Shown: positions 45,908-55,415, counted from the stretch's first letter. The stretch is 64,000 nt of DNA from an uncultured Acidimicrobiaceae bacterium (GCA_947259365.1 CAMYMC010000035.1:26146-90145), one strand, 5' to 3'. Notes: generated by a model not told the origin, from the sequence alone. Program-made: numbers and translations.

Positions 45908-47352
45908 GCGGGTGGGAGGCGGTCGTCGGTATCGAGACCCACGTCGAGTTGCAGACCGCGTCGAAGATGTTCTGCGGCTGCCCGGTCGTCTTCGGCGCGG
46001 AGCCGAACACCACGACGTGCCCCGTGTGCCTCGGGCTCCCCGGTGCGATGCCGGTGCCCAACGAGGAGGCGATCGAAGGCATCCTCCGCATCGGGACCGC
46101 GCTCGACTGCGAGATCGCAGAGCACTCCGTCTTCCACCGCAAGAACTACTTCTACCCGGACCTGCCGAAGAACTACCAGATCTCCCAGTACGACGTGCCG
46201 ATCTGTCACGACGGCAGCGTCGAGATCGACGTCGACGGGGACGCCTCGGTCATCGGTATCACCCGGGTGCACATGGAGGAGGACACCGGCAAGAGCATCC
46301 ACGTCGGAGAAGGGGGGAGGATCCACGGCGCCGAGCACTCCCTCGTCGACTTCAACCGCTCCGGCGTGCCGCTCGTCGAGATCGTGTCCGAGCCGGACCT
46401 CCGCTCACCGGAACAGGCCCGCGAGTACGGGGCCGAACTCCAGCGGATCGTGCGCGCCCTCGGGGTCTCCGACGTGCGGCTCGAGGAGGGTTCGATGCGC
46501 TTCGACGCCAACATCTCGGTGCGCCGGGCCGGCGACGTCGAGTACGGCACGAGGACGGAGGTGAAGAACGTCAACTCGCTACGTTCCCTCCAGCGCGCGA
46601 TCGCCCACGAGATCGAGCGCCAGATCGGAGTGCTCGAATCGGGCGAACCCGTCGTCCAGGAGACGCGGCACTGGAGCGAGGACCTCGGGGCGACGACGTT
46701 GATGCGCTCGAAGGAGGAGTCGGAGGACTACCGCTACTTCCTCGAACCGGACCTCGTCCCGATGCGGGTCGACGCCTCCTGGCAGGCCCGGGTGCGCGAG
46801 GCGCTCCCCGAGCTGCCGGCGGCGCGACGAGCCCGGTATAAGGGTCTCGGCGTCGACCGGCGCACCGCGGCGGTGCTCGCCGCCGCCCCGGACATCGCGG
46901 ACCTCTTCGATGCCGCCGTCTCCGCCGGTGCCGACGTACGCCTCAGCGGGATCTGGGTCACCGGGGAACTCGTCGCCTATCTGCGCGCCGGGGACCGCGC
47001 GCTCGACGAGACCGCCGTCGAGCCGGACCACCTCGCCGAGCTGTCCGCGATGGTCACCGGCGGGCGGCTCTCGGCAACGGCGGCCAAAGAGGTGCTCGGT
47101 GGGGTGCTCGACGGAGACGGATCACCGGGGGAGGTCGCCGCGGCTCGCGATCTCCTTCAGATCACTGACGCCGGTGCCATCGAGTCCGCTGTCGCCGCCG
47201 TGATCGGCGAGCACGCAGACGCGTTCGCGAAGCTCCGGGAGGGCGACGAGAAGGTCCTCGGCTTCCTCGTCGGGCAGGTCATGCGCGCCACCGGGGGCAA
47301 GGCGGATCCCCGCCAGGTCTCGGAGCTTCTGCGGAGCAAGGCCGGGGGGTGA
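45904..47352 (+). CDS. gatB: Asp-tRNA(Asn)/Glu-tRNA(Gln) amidotransferase subunit B
   Basis: 482 residues: [75 protein letters not shown] and the YqeY-like tail. GatB binds the mischarged tRNA, phosphorylates the Glu/Asp side chain and uses ammonia from GatA. GTG overlaps the gatA stop in GTGA. Confidence 0.96.
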   Translation: MSGWEAVVGIETHVELQTASKMFCGCPVVFGAEPNTTTCPVCLGLPGAMPVPNEEAIEGILRIGTALDCEIAEHSVFHRKNYFYPDLPKNYQISQYDVPICHDGSVEIDVDGDASVIGITRVHMEEDTGKSIHVGEGGRIHGAEHSLVDFNRSGVPLVEIVSEPDLRSPEQAREYGAELQRIVRALGVSDVRLEEGSMRFDANISVRRAGDVEYGTRTEVKNVNSLRSLQRAIAHEIERQIGVLESGEPVVQETRHWSEDLGATTLMRSKEESEDYRYFLEPDLVPMRVDASWQARVREALPELPAARRARYKGLGVDRRTAAVLAAAPDIADLFDAAVSAGADVRLSGIWVTGELVAYLRAGDRALDETAVEPDHLAELSAMVTGGRLSATAAKEVLGGVLDGDGSPGEVAAARDLLQITDAGAIESAVAAVIGEHADAFAKLREGDEKVLGFLVGQVMRATGGKADPRQVSELLRSKAGG

Positions 47353-47355
47353 GTC

Positions 47356-47802
47356 GTGGCGCGGGTGATGGCTCACGGCGCCCGCGACATTGCCCACGCC
47401 GACCCGGCGCGGGTGTGGGCGCTCGTCGCCGACCCCGGCCGGGCCGGGGAGTGGGCGCCGCTGCGTGTCGTCGGTCACATGGGCACCGAGCTCCCTGCGG
47501 TCGGCCATGCCTTCTTCGCCACGTGGCGCCGGTTGGCGAGCGACCGGCGGGCCGTGCGCTTCGAGTTCGTCGAGTGGGTGGCAGGCCGCAGCTACCGATG
47601 TGCGATGAGCCCGGGGCCGGGGGTCGCGGAGCGCGAAGTCGAGGTGCGGGTCCAATCGGTTGTCGAGTCGGCGGGTGCGAGGACGCGAGTCGAGATCCGC
47701 TATCGCGCCGAGGCGCCGCGATGGGCCGCGGCGGCGTACCGCCTCTTTGCCTCGCTCCGGATCCGGCGGGCGCTCGACGGCATCGAAGCGCGCGTCGGGT
47801 AA
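47356..47802 (+). CDS. SRPBCC-family protein
   Basis: 148 residues with HADPARVWALVADPGRAGEWAPL, typical of polyketide-cyclase/START-like ligand-binding proteins, and a basic C-terminal helix. Unknown ligand. It starts 3 nt after gatB and is followed 2 nt later by a HAD gene, so it probably rides on the gat transcript. Confidence 0.72.
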   Translation: MARVMAHGARDIAHADPARVWALVADPGRAGEWAPLRVVGHMGTELPAVGHAFFATWRRLASDRRAVRFEFVEWVAGRSYRCAMSPGPGVAEREVEVRVQSVVESAGARTRVEIRYRAEAPRWAAAAYRLFASLRIRRALDGIEARVG

Positions 47803-47804
47803 CG

Positions 47805-48434
47805 GTGAACGCCGTCGTCTTCGACTGCGACGGCGTCCTCGTCGACAGCGAGCCGCTCTCCGAAGCGGCGTGGACCGAGGTGCTCGCCCCGTACGGCTAC
47901 ACGCCGGGCCGTGAGGACTTCGACGCGTGCCTCGGCAAAGTGAGCCGGGACACGTACGCCCATTACGCCGCGAGGGCCGACCTCCCCGGACCCGACGTCG
48001 TCATCGCGGCCGTCGACGCGGTCCGGTGGCGAGGATACGAAGAGGGCGTCACCGTGTTTGCCGATGCGCTCGAGACGGTGCGCGTCGTTGCCGCGGCCGG
48101 GGTGCCGATGGCCGTCGCCTCGTCGAGCTCGTCCCGCAACCTGCGGCGAAAGCTCGACGTCTCCGGCCTCGGTCGATATTTCGACGTCGTGGTCGCCGGC
48201 GACGCCGTGGAGCGGGGCAAGCCGGCTCCGGACCTGTACCTCGCCGCGGCGGCGGGGCTCGGTGTGGACCCGGCCGGGTGTCTCGCCGTCGAGGATGCCA
48301 CCGTCGGGGCCGCGGCCGCGGCGGCGGCGGGAATGCGCGTCGTGCTCGTCGACAGGGGGCGTGTCGGGTCCGATGCCCGGTTCGCGCTCGTCTCCAGCCT
48401 CGACGGCGGCCTTCTCCTGTCGTGGCTCAGGTGA
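47805..48434 (+). CDS. HAD-superfamily phosphatase (beta-phosphoglucomutase-like)
   Basis: 209 residues: nucleophile motif VVFDCDGVLVDSEPLSE, motif II AVASSSSSRNLRRKL, motif III Lys in GKPAPDLYL and motif IV VEDATVGAAAAAAAG. The cap domain type and motifs match GPH/PGMB-like phosphatases for small phosphosugars or phosphoglycolate. Last gene of the gat-led run. Confidence 0.85.
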   Translation: MNAVVFDCDGVLVDSEPLSEAAWTEVLAPYGYTPGREDFDACLGKVSRDTYAHYAARADLPGPDVVIAAVDAVRWRGYEEGVTVFADALETVRVVAAAGVPMAVASSSSSRNLRRKLDVSGLGRYFDVVVAGDAVERGKPAPDLYLAAAAGLGVDPAGCLAVEDATVGAAAAAAAGMRVVLVDRGRVGSDARFALVSSLDGGLLLSWLR

Positions 48435-48453
48435 GCGGCGATCACCGCATCCG

Positions 48454-48873
48454 TCAGTCCGGAGCGGGGGAGCGTGGGCTCTCGCCCGACCCGTCGGGTT
48501 CGGCCCACCCGTGGAAGTGGCGCTCGGCCGCCACCCAGAGGGTTCGCGAGATCGGGTGGAAGAGGATGGGGAGCAAGATGTTGACCGCGATGAGCGCCAC
48601 GAGGACGAGGGTCCAGGGCACGTCCGGCCAGGTGACGATGATGGCGGCGGCGAGGAGCACGACGAACACGGCCTCCGTGACCAGGAGGTTGATGGCGATG
48701 GCGCCCGTCCAGTAGCCGTCGGCCCGTTCGAACCGGAGCCCGCAACGGGGGCATTGCTCCGCCATCGAGACCCAGCGGCGGAAGATGCCTACCTGGCCGC
48801 ATCGGGGACAGCGTCGCGTCAGGCCCCGTCCCAGCCCCGTCACCAGCCGGGGAGCGGGCCACGCGCCGTTCAC
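48454..48873 (-). CDS. DUF983 family membrane protein
   Basis: 139 residues. Two CxxC zinc-ribbon-like pairs (RRCPRCGQVGIFRRW and EQCPRCGLRFERADGYWTGA) precede two transmembrane helices; this order is typical of DUF983. Function unknown. GTG 48873 overlaps the stop of the LCP gene (GTGA), which decides it over a GTG two codons earlier. Confidence 0.8.
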   Translation of the reverse strand: MNGAWPAPRLVTGLGRGLTRRCPRCGQVGIFRRWVSMAEQCPRCGLRFERADGYWTGAIAINLLVTEAVFVVLLAAAIIVTWPDVPWTLVLVALIAVNILLPILFHPISRTLWVAAERHFHGWAEPDGSGESPRSPAPD

Positions 48874-50348
48874 GAGCACGCCTCGTCGGTGTCCTCGAGC
48901 CTGAGCGCCGCGATCGCCTCGGCCGCCGGCAGCTCGACGACGGTGGCGACGTGGGAGCGGATGACCGCGACGTCGGGGGTGTTGTAGCCCTCGGGGGTGC
49001 GGGGTCCGGTGTAGACCGGCGGCACGAATCGCACCGACACGATGGTGTCGGCGTCGAGCTTGGGGAGGAGTTCGATGAGATCCGGGAGCCGCTCCAGGGG
49101 GATGTCGGTGGTGACGTTGTTCTTGATGGCGTTGGCGATGTCGGGGAACGAGCGGATGACCCTGACGGGATCGGCCTGGGAGGCGACGGCCTGGAGGACG
49201 CAGCGCTGGCGACCCATCCGGCTGTAGTCGTCGGAGGTCCTCCGGGCCCGGGCGTAGGCGAGGGCGAGGTGGCCGTCCATGTGGTACTCGCCCGGCTGGA
49301 TGTCGATGAGCTCGACGCTCCCGTCCTCGTGGGGGTACACCGGGTCGTAGACGCGGGCGGGCACGGTGATGTCGATGCCACCGAGGGCGTCGACGAGCTC
49401 GACGAATCCCTGGAGGTTGACGAGGGCGTAGTGGTGGATGTCGAGGCCGGTGAGCTCACCGATCGCGAGCTTGAGGGCGAGGGCTCCCGGAGGCGCTTCC
49501 CCGGGGAAGCGCCCGGGGTTGTCGGTCCCGTACTTCCACAAGGCGTTGATGATGTCGGGGAAGCAGTCGCACTCCCAGATGTCGAGGTTCTCCGGAACGG
49601 GAACGCGCGCCATGTTGCGGGGGACCGAGAAGAGGGCGGCGTCTCCGCTGTCCGGGTCGAAGCTGGCGAGTATGACGGTGTCGGTGCGGACGCCGCGCCT
49701 TCCCGGTCCGGCGTCGCCTCCGAGGAGGAGGATGTTGAGGCGCTCGGTGCCGTCCCACAGGCGGACCGGGATCGTCGTCGTGGTCGTCGTCGGCGCTGCC
49801 GTCGTCGTCGGTGCGGTGGTCGCCGTCGTCCCGGCCGCAATCGGGGCTTGTGTGGTCGTGACCGTCGTCGTCGTGACCGTCGTCGTCGTGGGGGTGGGCC
49901 GGAACACGGTGGTGATGAGGTCGTATTCGACCACGTCGTAGTACCCGGCGATCGCGTGGGGCACCACGAGGATCGCTGCCGTTCCCAGCCCGACGAGACC
50001 GCCGACTCCGAGGAGCGAGCTCTTCCCCACCGCAGCGCCTCCGGCGGCGAGGTAGGCATCGGCGGCGGCGAAGACGCGGAAGGCCAGCGCCATGCCGTTG
50101 GCGACGAGCAGCCACCGCAGCGCCGCCGGCTGGACGGACCACGTGGCGATGGTGAGCGGGCGGGCCAGCACCAGCCACAGTGCCGGGACGGTGGCGGCGG
50201 CTGCGATACCGAGGAGCACGAAGCCGCGACGCCGCCGCCCCGCGATGAGCTGACCGAGCCCGGGGACGAGCGCCGAGGCGAGCGCGGCCAGCGCCGGGCG
50301 GAACGAGCGGCGCGGCCCGGCGTTCGGCTGACGGTCGATGCGGCCCAT
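48870..50348 (-). CDS. LytR-CpsA-Psr (LCP) family cell-wall ligase with Thr-rich linker
   Basis: 492 residues. The N-terminal ~145 residues contain several hydrophobic segments, followed by a Thr-rich linker (about 151-193) and an extracellular LCP domain: LNILLLGGDAGPGRRGVRTD, ALFSVPRNMARVP, DIHHYALVNLQGFVELVDALGG and MDGHLALAYARARRTSDDYSRMG. LCP enzymes attach teichoic acids, arabinogalactan or other glycopolymers to peptidoglycan. The conserved Arg and Asp residues for pyrophosphate binding are present. TATCCT lies 8 nt before the ATG. Coupled to the DUF983 gene. Confidence 0.9.
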   Translation of the reverse strand: MGRIDRQPNAGPRRSFRPALAALASALVPGLGQLIAGRRRRGFVLLGIAAAATVPALWLVLARPLTIATWSVQPAALRWLLVANGMALAFRVFAAADAYLAAGGAAVGKSSLLGVGGLVGLGTAAILVVPHAIAGYYDVVEYDLITTVFRPTPTTTTVTTTTVTTTQAPIAAGTTATTAPTTTAAPTTTTTTIPVRLWDGTERLNILLLGGDAGPGRRGVRTDTVILASFDPDSGDAALFSVPRNMARVPVPENLDIWECDCFPDIINALWKYGTDNPGRFPGEAPPGALALKLAIGELTGLDIHHYALVNLQGFVELVDALGGIDITVPARVYDPVYPHEDGSVELIDIQPGEYHMDGHLALAYARARRTSDDYSRMGRQRCVLQAVASQADPVRVIRSFPDIANAIKNNVTTDIPLERLPDLIELLPKLDADTIVSVRFVPPVYTGPRTPEGYNTPDVAVIRSHVATVVELPAAEAIAALRLEDTDEACS

Positions 50349-50434
50349 CGCCCGTGAGGATACGGCCGCGTGACCGCTGCGCCGGGCACCCGGGGCAAGG
50401 AGCCATCCCCGGGTGGCGAGTATCCTGGCCGGCG

Positions 50435-50785
50435 ATGAGCATGGCCGTGCGGATCGTGGCGTGGTTCCAGAGCTCGGTGGAGGAACTGCCGCCCGAGGTC
50501 GTGGAAGAGCTGCCGGAGGACGTTCTCCAGCAGCTGCGCGACGGCGTCATCGACAAGATCCCGGAGGATGTCGTCGAGCGCCTTCCGGAGTCGGTCCGGG
50601 ATCGGGTCCCCGACGGGCTCGTCGACTTCGCTTCCACGAACACCGGCTTCGCGGTCGTCCTCGCCATCATCGGTGTGCTCGCCGTAGCGGGGTTCGTCTG
50701 GGGGATCGCGAAGAGCGCGTTCAAGGCCGCCATCTTCTTCGCGCTTGCCGCGGCGGTGGCCTGGTTCCTCTTCTTCCAGCAATAG
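50435..50785 (+). CDS. Octapeptide-repeat membrane protein of unknown function
   Basis: 116 residues. Residues 18-65 are six contiguous octads: LPPEVVEE, LPEDVLQQ, LRDGVIDK, IPEDVVER, LPESVRDR and VPDGLVDF. Position 1 is always Leu/Ile/Val, position 2 is Pro in five of six, positions 3-4 are mostly acidic or Gly/Ser, and position 5 is Val or Leu. Two closely spaced transmembrane segments follow (about 71-90 and 95-114). The pattern suggests short helical turns broken by Pro, perhaps a curved or peripheral membrane assembly. Unrecognised family. TATCCT precedes the ATG by 8 nt and the tupB-like gene begins 2 nt after its stop codon, so it is probably cotranscribed with the transporter. Confidence 0.72.
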   Translation: MSMAVRIVAWFQSSVEELPPEVVEELPEDVLQQLRDGVIDKIPEDVVERLPESVRDRVPDGLVDFASTNTGFAVVLAIIGVLAVAGFVWGIAKSAFKAAIFFALAAAVAWFLFFQQ

Positions 50786-50786
50786 C

Positions 50787-51485
50787 GTGGAGTTCCTCTG
50801 GGACGTCATCCGGGACGCGGTGGCGGCGCTCGGTGATTTCGGTCCCGAGCTTCGGGAGGTGCTCTGGCTGACGATCGTCGTGTCCGGGCTCGCCACGGTC
50901 ATCGGCGTCGTCACCGGCGTGCCGGTCGGGCTCGGCCTCGGTCTCGGGAGGTTCCGAGGGAGGAAGGTCGCGCTGACGATCGTCAACGCCGGGATGGGGA
51001 TCCCGCCGGTTCTCGCCGGGCTCGTGCTCCTGGTCGTGCTGTGGGACGACGGTCCGCTCGGCGGACTCGACGCCCTGTTCACCCCGGGTGCGATGGTGGC
51101 CGCCCAGGCCCTGCTCGCGTTCCCCATCGCCGCCGGCGTCACCGCCGCCGCCGTCGCCAACCTCGGCTTCGACGCTCGGGAGCACATCGCCGCGCTCGGC
51201 CTCAGCCGCACCGGCACTGCGGCCGTGTCAGCTCGCGAGGTGTGGCCCGGCATCGTCGGCGCAACTGCTGCGGCCTTCGGCAGGGTCGTATCCGAGGTGG
51301 GCGCGGTGCTCATCGTCGGCGGCAACATTCGCGGCGAGACGCGTGTGCTGACGACCGCCATCGTCGAGGAGGCGCGCCAGGCCCGCTTCGGCGCTGCGGT
51401 CGGCCTCGGGGTCCTCCTTCTCGTCCTGGCGCTCGTCGTGTCCACCGTGCTCACCGCCACCCAGCTGAGGAGAGCCGATGGCTGA
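50787..51485 (+). CDS. tupB: Tungstate/molybdate-type ABC transporter permease
   Basis: 232 residues, about five transmembrane helices and the EAA-like loop HIAALGLSRTGTAAVSAREVWPGIVG. The order permease-ATPase-binding protein and the sequence style fit TupB. GTG start one base after the preceding gene; its end overlaps the ATPase gene by 8 nt. Confidence 0.82.
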   Translation: MEFLWDVIRDAVAALGDFGPELREVLWLTIVVSGLATVIGVVTGVPVGLGLGLGRFRGRKVALTIVNAGMGIPPVLAGLVLLVVLWDDGPLGGLDALFTPGAMVAAQALLAFPIAAGVTAAAVANLGFDAREHIAALGLSRTGTAAVSAREVWPGIVGATAAAFGRVVSEVGAVLIVGGNIRGETRVLTTAIVEEARQARFGAAVGLGVLLLVLALVVSTVLTATQLRRADG

Positions 51486-52488
51486 GGCGTTCGTCTTCAC
51501 CGGGCCGTTCCGCCTCCCGCGTGGGGAGGCGCTCGATGTCGCCGAGCTGTCGGTTGGCCGGGGTGAGCGCCTCGTGATCTTCGGGCCCAACGGAGCCGGC
51601 AAGACGACGCTGCTCCGCCACCTCGCCGGGACGCTCACCGGCGCCCCGGTCGATCCCGGGATCGCCTACCTCCCGCAGCGGGCACACGCGTTCAAGGGGT
51701 CGGCCCGGCGCAATCTGCTGCTCGGCCTCGCCAAGGACCGCCACGGCGCCGCAGAGCATCTCGCCGCCGAGCTCCGCGTCTCGGGGCTTCTCGAGCGAGC
51801 GGCGGTCTCGTTGAGCGGGGGCGAGCGGCAGCGGGTGGCGCTGGCGAGGGCGCTGGCTGGAACCGAGCCCCTCGTGCTTCTCGACGAGCCGCTCGCCGCC
51901 ATCGACCTGCGAGATCGCGACACGGTCGCGGCTGCGATCGTGCGGGCACTCGAAGGTCGCAGCGGGGTCATCGTCACCCATGACGAAGCGACCGCAGCGG
52001 CCGTTGGAGATCGCATTGCCGTCATCGTCGACGGGTCCATTCGCCAGGTCGGTCCGGTCGCCGACGTGTTCTCGCTTCCCGCCGACGAGGAGGTCGCGGC
52101 CGTTGTCGGGCTCCGCAACGTCCTCGAGGGGGACGTCGTCGCCGCAGGGGACGGACTCGTCGCCGTCGCCTGCGGCTCCGTCGAGGTGTGGGCACTCGGC
52201 GAGCTGGACCCGGGTGATCCGGCGCGGGTGCTCTTCGGTGGCGAGACGGTGACGGTGTCGCCCCCTGCCCCGATGACGTCGTCGGCGCGCAACCGGTGGA
52301 CCGGTCGGGTGCTGACGGTTCGCCGGGTCGGCAGACTCGTCGAGGTCATCGTCGATGTCGGGGTGCCGGTGGCCGCCGTCATCACACCGGGCTCGTTCGA
52401 GGCTCTCGGCTTGGGTGAGGGCTCCGAGGTCGCGGTGTCCTTCAAGGCGACGGCGGCCCGGGCGGTCGCCGTGGGCATCCACCACTGA
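51478..52488 (+). CDS. tupC: Tungstate/molybdate-type ABC transporter ATP-binding protein with TOBE-like domain
   Basis: 336 residues: Walker A IFGPNGAGKTTLLRHLAG, signature VSLSGGERQRVALARAL, Walker B LVLLDEPLAAIDLRD, switch His in VIVTHDEATAAAVGD. A C-terminal region of ~130 residues (RVLTVRRVGRLVEVIVDVGV) is TOBE-like and could bind oxyanions and inhibit transport. Confidence 0.85.
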   Translation: MAEAFVFTGPFRLPRGEALDVAELSVGRGERLVIFGPNGAGKTTLLRHLAGTLTGAPVDPGIAYLPQRAHAFKGSARRNLLLGLAKDRHGAAEHLAAELRVSGLLERAAVSLSGGERQRVALARALAGTEPLVLLDEPLAAIDLRDRDTVAAAIVRALEGRSGVIVTHDEATAAAVGDRIAVIVDGSIRQVGPVADVFSLPADEEVAAVVGLRNVLEGDVVAAGDGLVAVACGSVEVWALGELDPGDPARVLFGGETVTVSPPAPMTSSARNRWTGRVLTVRRVGRLVEVIVDVGVPVAAVITPGSFEALGLGEGSEVAVSFKATAARAVAVGIHH

Positions 52489-52489
52489 G

Positions 52490-53269
52490 ATGCGCCACCG
52501 CGCCGGACTCGTTCTCGCCCTCGCCATCACCGTCACGGCCGCAGCCTGCGGAGGGGACCGGGTCGTCGTCGCCGCCGGCACGACCGTCGTCGACGGCGGC
52601 CTGCTCGATGCCGTCGTGGAGCGCTACGAGGCCGCCACCGGCACGCCGGTCGCGGTCACTGGCGCGGCGACGCGTGAGGTCCTCGCCCTCGGCGAGCGGG
52701 GCGGCGCCGACTTCCTCGTCACCCATGCACCCGCGCAGGAGGCCGAGTTCCTGGTCCGGCACCCCGAAGCGGTGAGCTCGCGCGTCTTTGCCAGCCGCTT
52801 CCTCCTCGTCGGTCCTCCCGAACGGGCGGCCGGCCTCGTCGGGCTCGACCCGCCGGGGGCATTCGCGACGATCGCGGAGCGCGGATGGACCTTCGTGACA
52901 CGGGCGGACGGCTCGGGAACCCACGACAAGGAGCTCGAGATCTGGGCGCTGGCGGGCATCGAGCCGGCCGGCTCGTGGCTGCTGTCCACGGGCCAAGGCA
53001 TGGGCCTTTCCCTCCAGGTTGCGGACCAGCGCAGCGGTTTCATCCTCGTCGAAGAGGGGACGTTCCTCGTCGCGCAGCCGACGGTGTCCCTCGTGCCGGT
53101 GGAGTGGGCCGACGACGGCGCGCTCACGGCGAACCCGTACACGGCCATCGCGCCGTCGGGCGACGGCGCCGCCGCCGATCTCCTCGCTTGGATGACTGGG
53201 CCCGAGGGCGTCGCCGCGATCACCGCGGCGAACGTCGCCGCGTACGGGCGACTCGTCTACGTGCCCTGA
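52490..53269 (+). CDS. tupA: Tungstate-type substrate-binding lipoprotein
   Basis: 259 residues with the lipoprotein signal ending in VTAAAC (Cys20). The mature part begins with AAGTTVVDGGLLDAVVERYE, aligned by eye with the TTTST.DSGLLD oxyanion-binding region of TupA, then GGADFLVTHAPAQE and RADGSGTHDKELEIWALAG, both characteristic of TupA-like proteins. It should capture tungstate (possibly molybdate) for TupBC. Starts 1 nt after the ATPase stop. Confidence 0.85.
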   Translation: MRHRAGLVLALAITVTAAACGGDRVVVAAGTTVVDGGLLDAVVERYEAATGTPVAVTGAATREVLALGERGGADFLVTHAPAQEAEFLVRHPEAVSSRVFASRFLLVGPPERAAGLVGLDPPGAFATIAERGWTFVTRADGSGTHDKELEIWALAGIEPAGSWLLSTGQGMGLSLQVADQRSGFILVEEGTFLVAQPTVSLVPVEWADDGALTANPYTAIAPSGDGAAADLLAWMTGPEGVAAITAANVAAYGRLVYVP

Positions 53270-53309
53270 CCGGCGCCCCCCCGAGTGCCGGACCTGCGAT
53301 CATGGGCGG

Positions 53310-54887
53310 ATGGGTGACAGAGTCGTCATCGCCGAGAAGATCGCAGAGGCCGGCGTCGACCTCCTCGCCTCGAGGTTCGAGGTCGACGTGGCGCTCGAGG
53401 CCACTCCGGAGGAGCTCCGCAGCCGTCTCGCCGACGCGGCCGCCCTCGTGGTGCGCTCGGCGACCCGGGTCGATGCCGACCTCATCGCATCCGCCGCCAG
53501 GCTTCGGGTCATCGGCAGGGCCGGCATCGGAGTCGACAACATCGACGTCGTCGCGGCGACGAGCGCCGGTGTCCTCGTGGTCAACGCACCGACGGCGAAC
53601 ACGATCTCGGCGGCTGAGCACTCGATGGCCCTCCTCCTCGCCCAGGCGAGGCGGGTTCCCGCCGCCGACGCGTCGCTTCGTTCCGGAGCGTGGCAGCGTT
53701 CCGCGTTCCAGGGTGTCGAGCTCAACGGCAAGACGCTCGGCATCCTCGGTCTCGGCAAGATCGGGACACTCGTCGCCCAGCGCGCCGCTGCCTTCGGAAT
53801 GCGCGTGATCGCGTTCGATCCCTATGTCTCGGAGGAGGTGGCGCGCCGGGTCGGCGTCGAGATGGGTGACTTCGGGTGGGTGCTCGCCGAATCCGACTTC
53901 GTCACGCTTCATCTGCCCCGGACCCGGGAGACGGAAAACCTCATCGACGCCGACGCGCTGGCGACGATGAAGCCGGGGGTGCGGATCGTCAACGTGGCTC
54001 GCGGCGGCATCGTCGACGAGGATGCGCTCGCTGCCGCAGTCCGCAGCGGCCACGTCGCCGGGGCCGCCGTCGACGTGTTCGCCCGGGAGCCGGCCACCGA
54101 CAGCCCCCTGTTCTCGCTGCCCGAAGTCGTCGTGACCCCGCATCTCGGGGCGTCCACGCGCGAAGCACAGGACAAGGCCGGCATCGCCGTCGCCGAGGCG
54201 GTGGCTGCCGCGTTGGACGGCGAGCTCGTCCCGGAGGCGGTGAACCTCGACCTCGGGGTGCAGATCGAGGACGCCGCCAGGCCGTTCCTGCGGGTCGCCG
54301 AACGCCTCGGCGCAGTGTTCGCGTCGTTCGCGATGGGGCTTCCCGACGAGCTCACCGTCGCCGTCTCCGGGCGCCTCGCCGCCTACCCGGTGCGCCCGTT
54401 CACACTCGGTGCGCTCAAGGGGGCCTTGAGCGGCGTGTCGGAGCACAAGGTCTCCTACGTCAACGTCGCCCGAATCGCCTCAGATCGGGGGCTCACCATC
54501 GTCGAGGCGGCTGCCGCCGAGTCCGAGGATTACCAGGCGCTCTTGGGGCTCAGCGGGATCATCGACGGCCGGCTCTGCTCGGTCACCGGGACACGCATGG
54601 AGCGCAAAGGCGAGGTGCTCGTCGAGATCGATGGGTACAACATCGAGTTCCCGATCTCGGCGCACATGCTCCTCGTCCGCAACGACGACGTGCCCGGCGT
54701 CATCGGCAGTGTCGGGACGCTGCTCGGCTCGGCCGGCATCAACATCGCGGACATGGCCGTCGGCCGCCACCCGGAGGGCGGCGCCCTGATGGCGATCGCG
54801 CTGGACAGCTCTGTCCCCCAGGACCTCGTGGAGTCGTTGCTCGAGTTGCCCACCGTCTCCGCGGCCCGGGTCATCGACCTCGACTGA
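53310..54887 (+). CDS. serA: D-3-phosphoglycerate dehydrogenase (long, ACT-domain form)
   Basis: 525 residues: substrate domain, NAD motif LGILGLGKIGTLVAQRA, NVARGGIVDEDALAAAV (catalytic Arg/Glu region), PHLGASTREAQ, then an allosteric-substrate-binding domain and a C-terminal ACT domain (LLVRNDDVPGVIGSVGTLLG). This layout matches mycobacterial SerA, where serine inhibits through the extra domains. It catalyses the first step of serine synthesis. GATCAT lies 6 nt before the ATG. Confidence 0.95.
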   Translation: MGDRVVIAEKIAEAGVDLLASRFEVDVALEATPEELRSRLADAAALVVRSATRVDADLIASAARLRVIGRAGIGVDNIDVVAATSAGVLVVNAPTANTISAAEHSMALLLAQARRVPAADASLRSGAWQRSAFQGVELNGKTLGILGLGKIGTLVAQRAAAFGMRVIAFDPYVSEEVARRVGVEMGDFGWVLAESDFVTLHLPRTRETENLIDADALATMKPGVRIVNVARGGIVDEDALAAAVRSGHVAGAAVDVFAREPATDSPLFSLPEVVVTPHLGASTREAQDKAGIAVAEAVAAALDGELVPEAVNLDLGVQIEDAARPFLRVAERLGAVFASFAMGLPDELTVAVSGRLAAYPVRPFTLGALKGALSGVSEHKVSYVNVARIASDRGLTIVEAAAAESEDYQALLGLSGIIDGRLCSVTGTRMERKGEVLVEIDGYNIEFPISAHMLLVRNDDVPGVIGSVGTLLGSAGINIADMAVGRHPEGGALMAIALDSSVPQDLVESLLELPTVSAARVIDLD

Positions 54888-54893
54888 GCACGT

Positions 54894-55343
54894 TCACACG
54901 ACGATCGCAAGGATCCAGCCGGCTCCGAGGCCGTAGAGCCCGGCAACGACGTCGTCGGCGGTGATGCCGAGCCCACCGGGGAGGCGCTCCGCCGAGCGAA
55001 CCCCCGGCAGCACCTTGAAGATGTCGGCGAGACGGGCGACGGCCACGGCGAGGAGCCACGGCCAGCCGCTGAGCCCCACCATCGCGATCAGCGTGCCGGC
55101 GACCTCGTCGATCGTCACCCAGCCCGGGTCGGCGTGGCCGGCCGAGTACGGCTCGGCCGCCCACCAGGAGAGGGTGATCGCAGCCACGCCGACTGCGGCA
55201 TCGACAGGCCACGGCGCCGGCCACAAGGCGAGGCCGATGACGACCGCGACCGCGGCGCCGAAGGTCCCGGCACCGGAGTCCGAGCCCCACAGCCGGCGCG
55301 GAACCAGTCCGACGCCGAACCCGGATGCGATGACGCGCCGCAC
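54894..55343 (-). CDS. pgpA: Phosphatidylglycerophosphatase A
   Basis: 149 residues, membrane protein with the PgpA motifs GSDSGAGTFG, DPGWVTIDEVAGTLIAM and ERLPGGLGITADDVVAGLYG. It dephosphorylates phosphatidylglycerol phosphate to phosphatidylglycerol. GTG start; TAGCCT 6 nt upstream. Convergent with serA, 6 nt between stops. Confidence 0.88.
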   Translation of the reverse strand: MRRVIASGFGVGLVPRRLWGSDSGAGTFGAAVAVVIGLALWPAPWPVDAAVGVAAITLSWWAAEPYSAGHADPGWVTIDEVAGTLIAMVGLSGWPWLLAVAVARLADIFKVLPGVRSAERLPGGLGITADDVVAGLYGLGAGWILAIVV

Positions 55344-55415
55344 CGGCGCAGGCTACCGGGGTGGCAGGGGAAGACCCTTTTCCAACAGCAGAGGGCCCGT
55401 GGCAAGATAGGCCGC

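Noticed and set aside
47963..51460. 1165-codon minus-strand frame
   Set aside because: Spans several well-identified genes on both strands (HAD, DUF983, LCP, octad protein, permease); its translation is low-complexity Ser/Arg/Thr/Pro.
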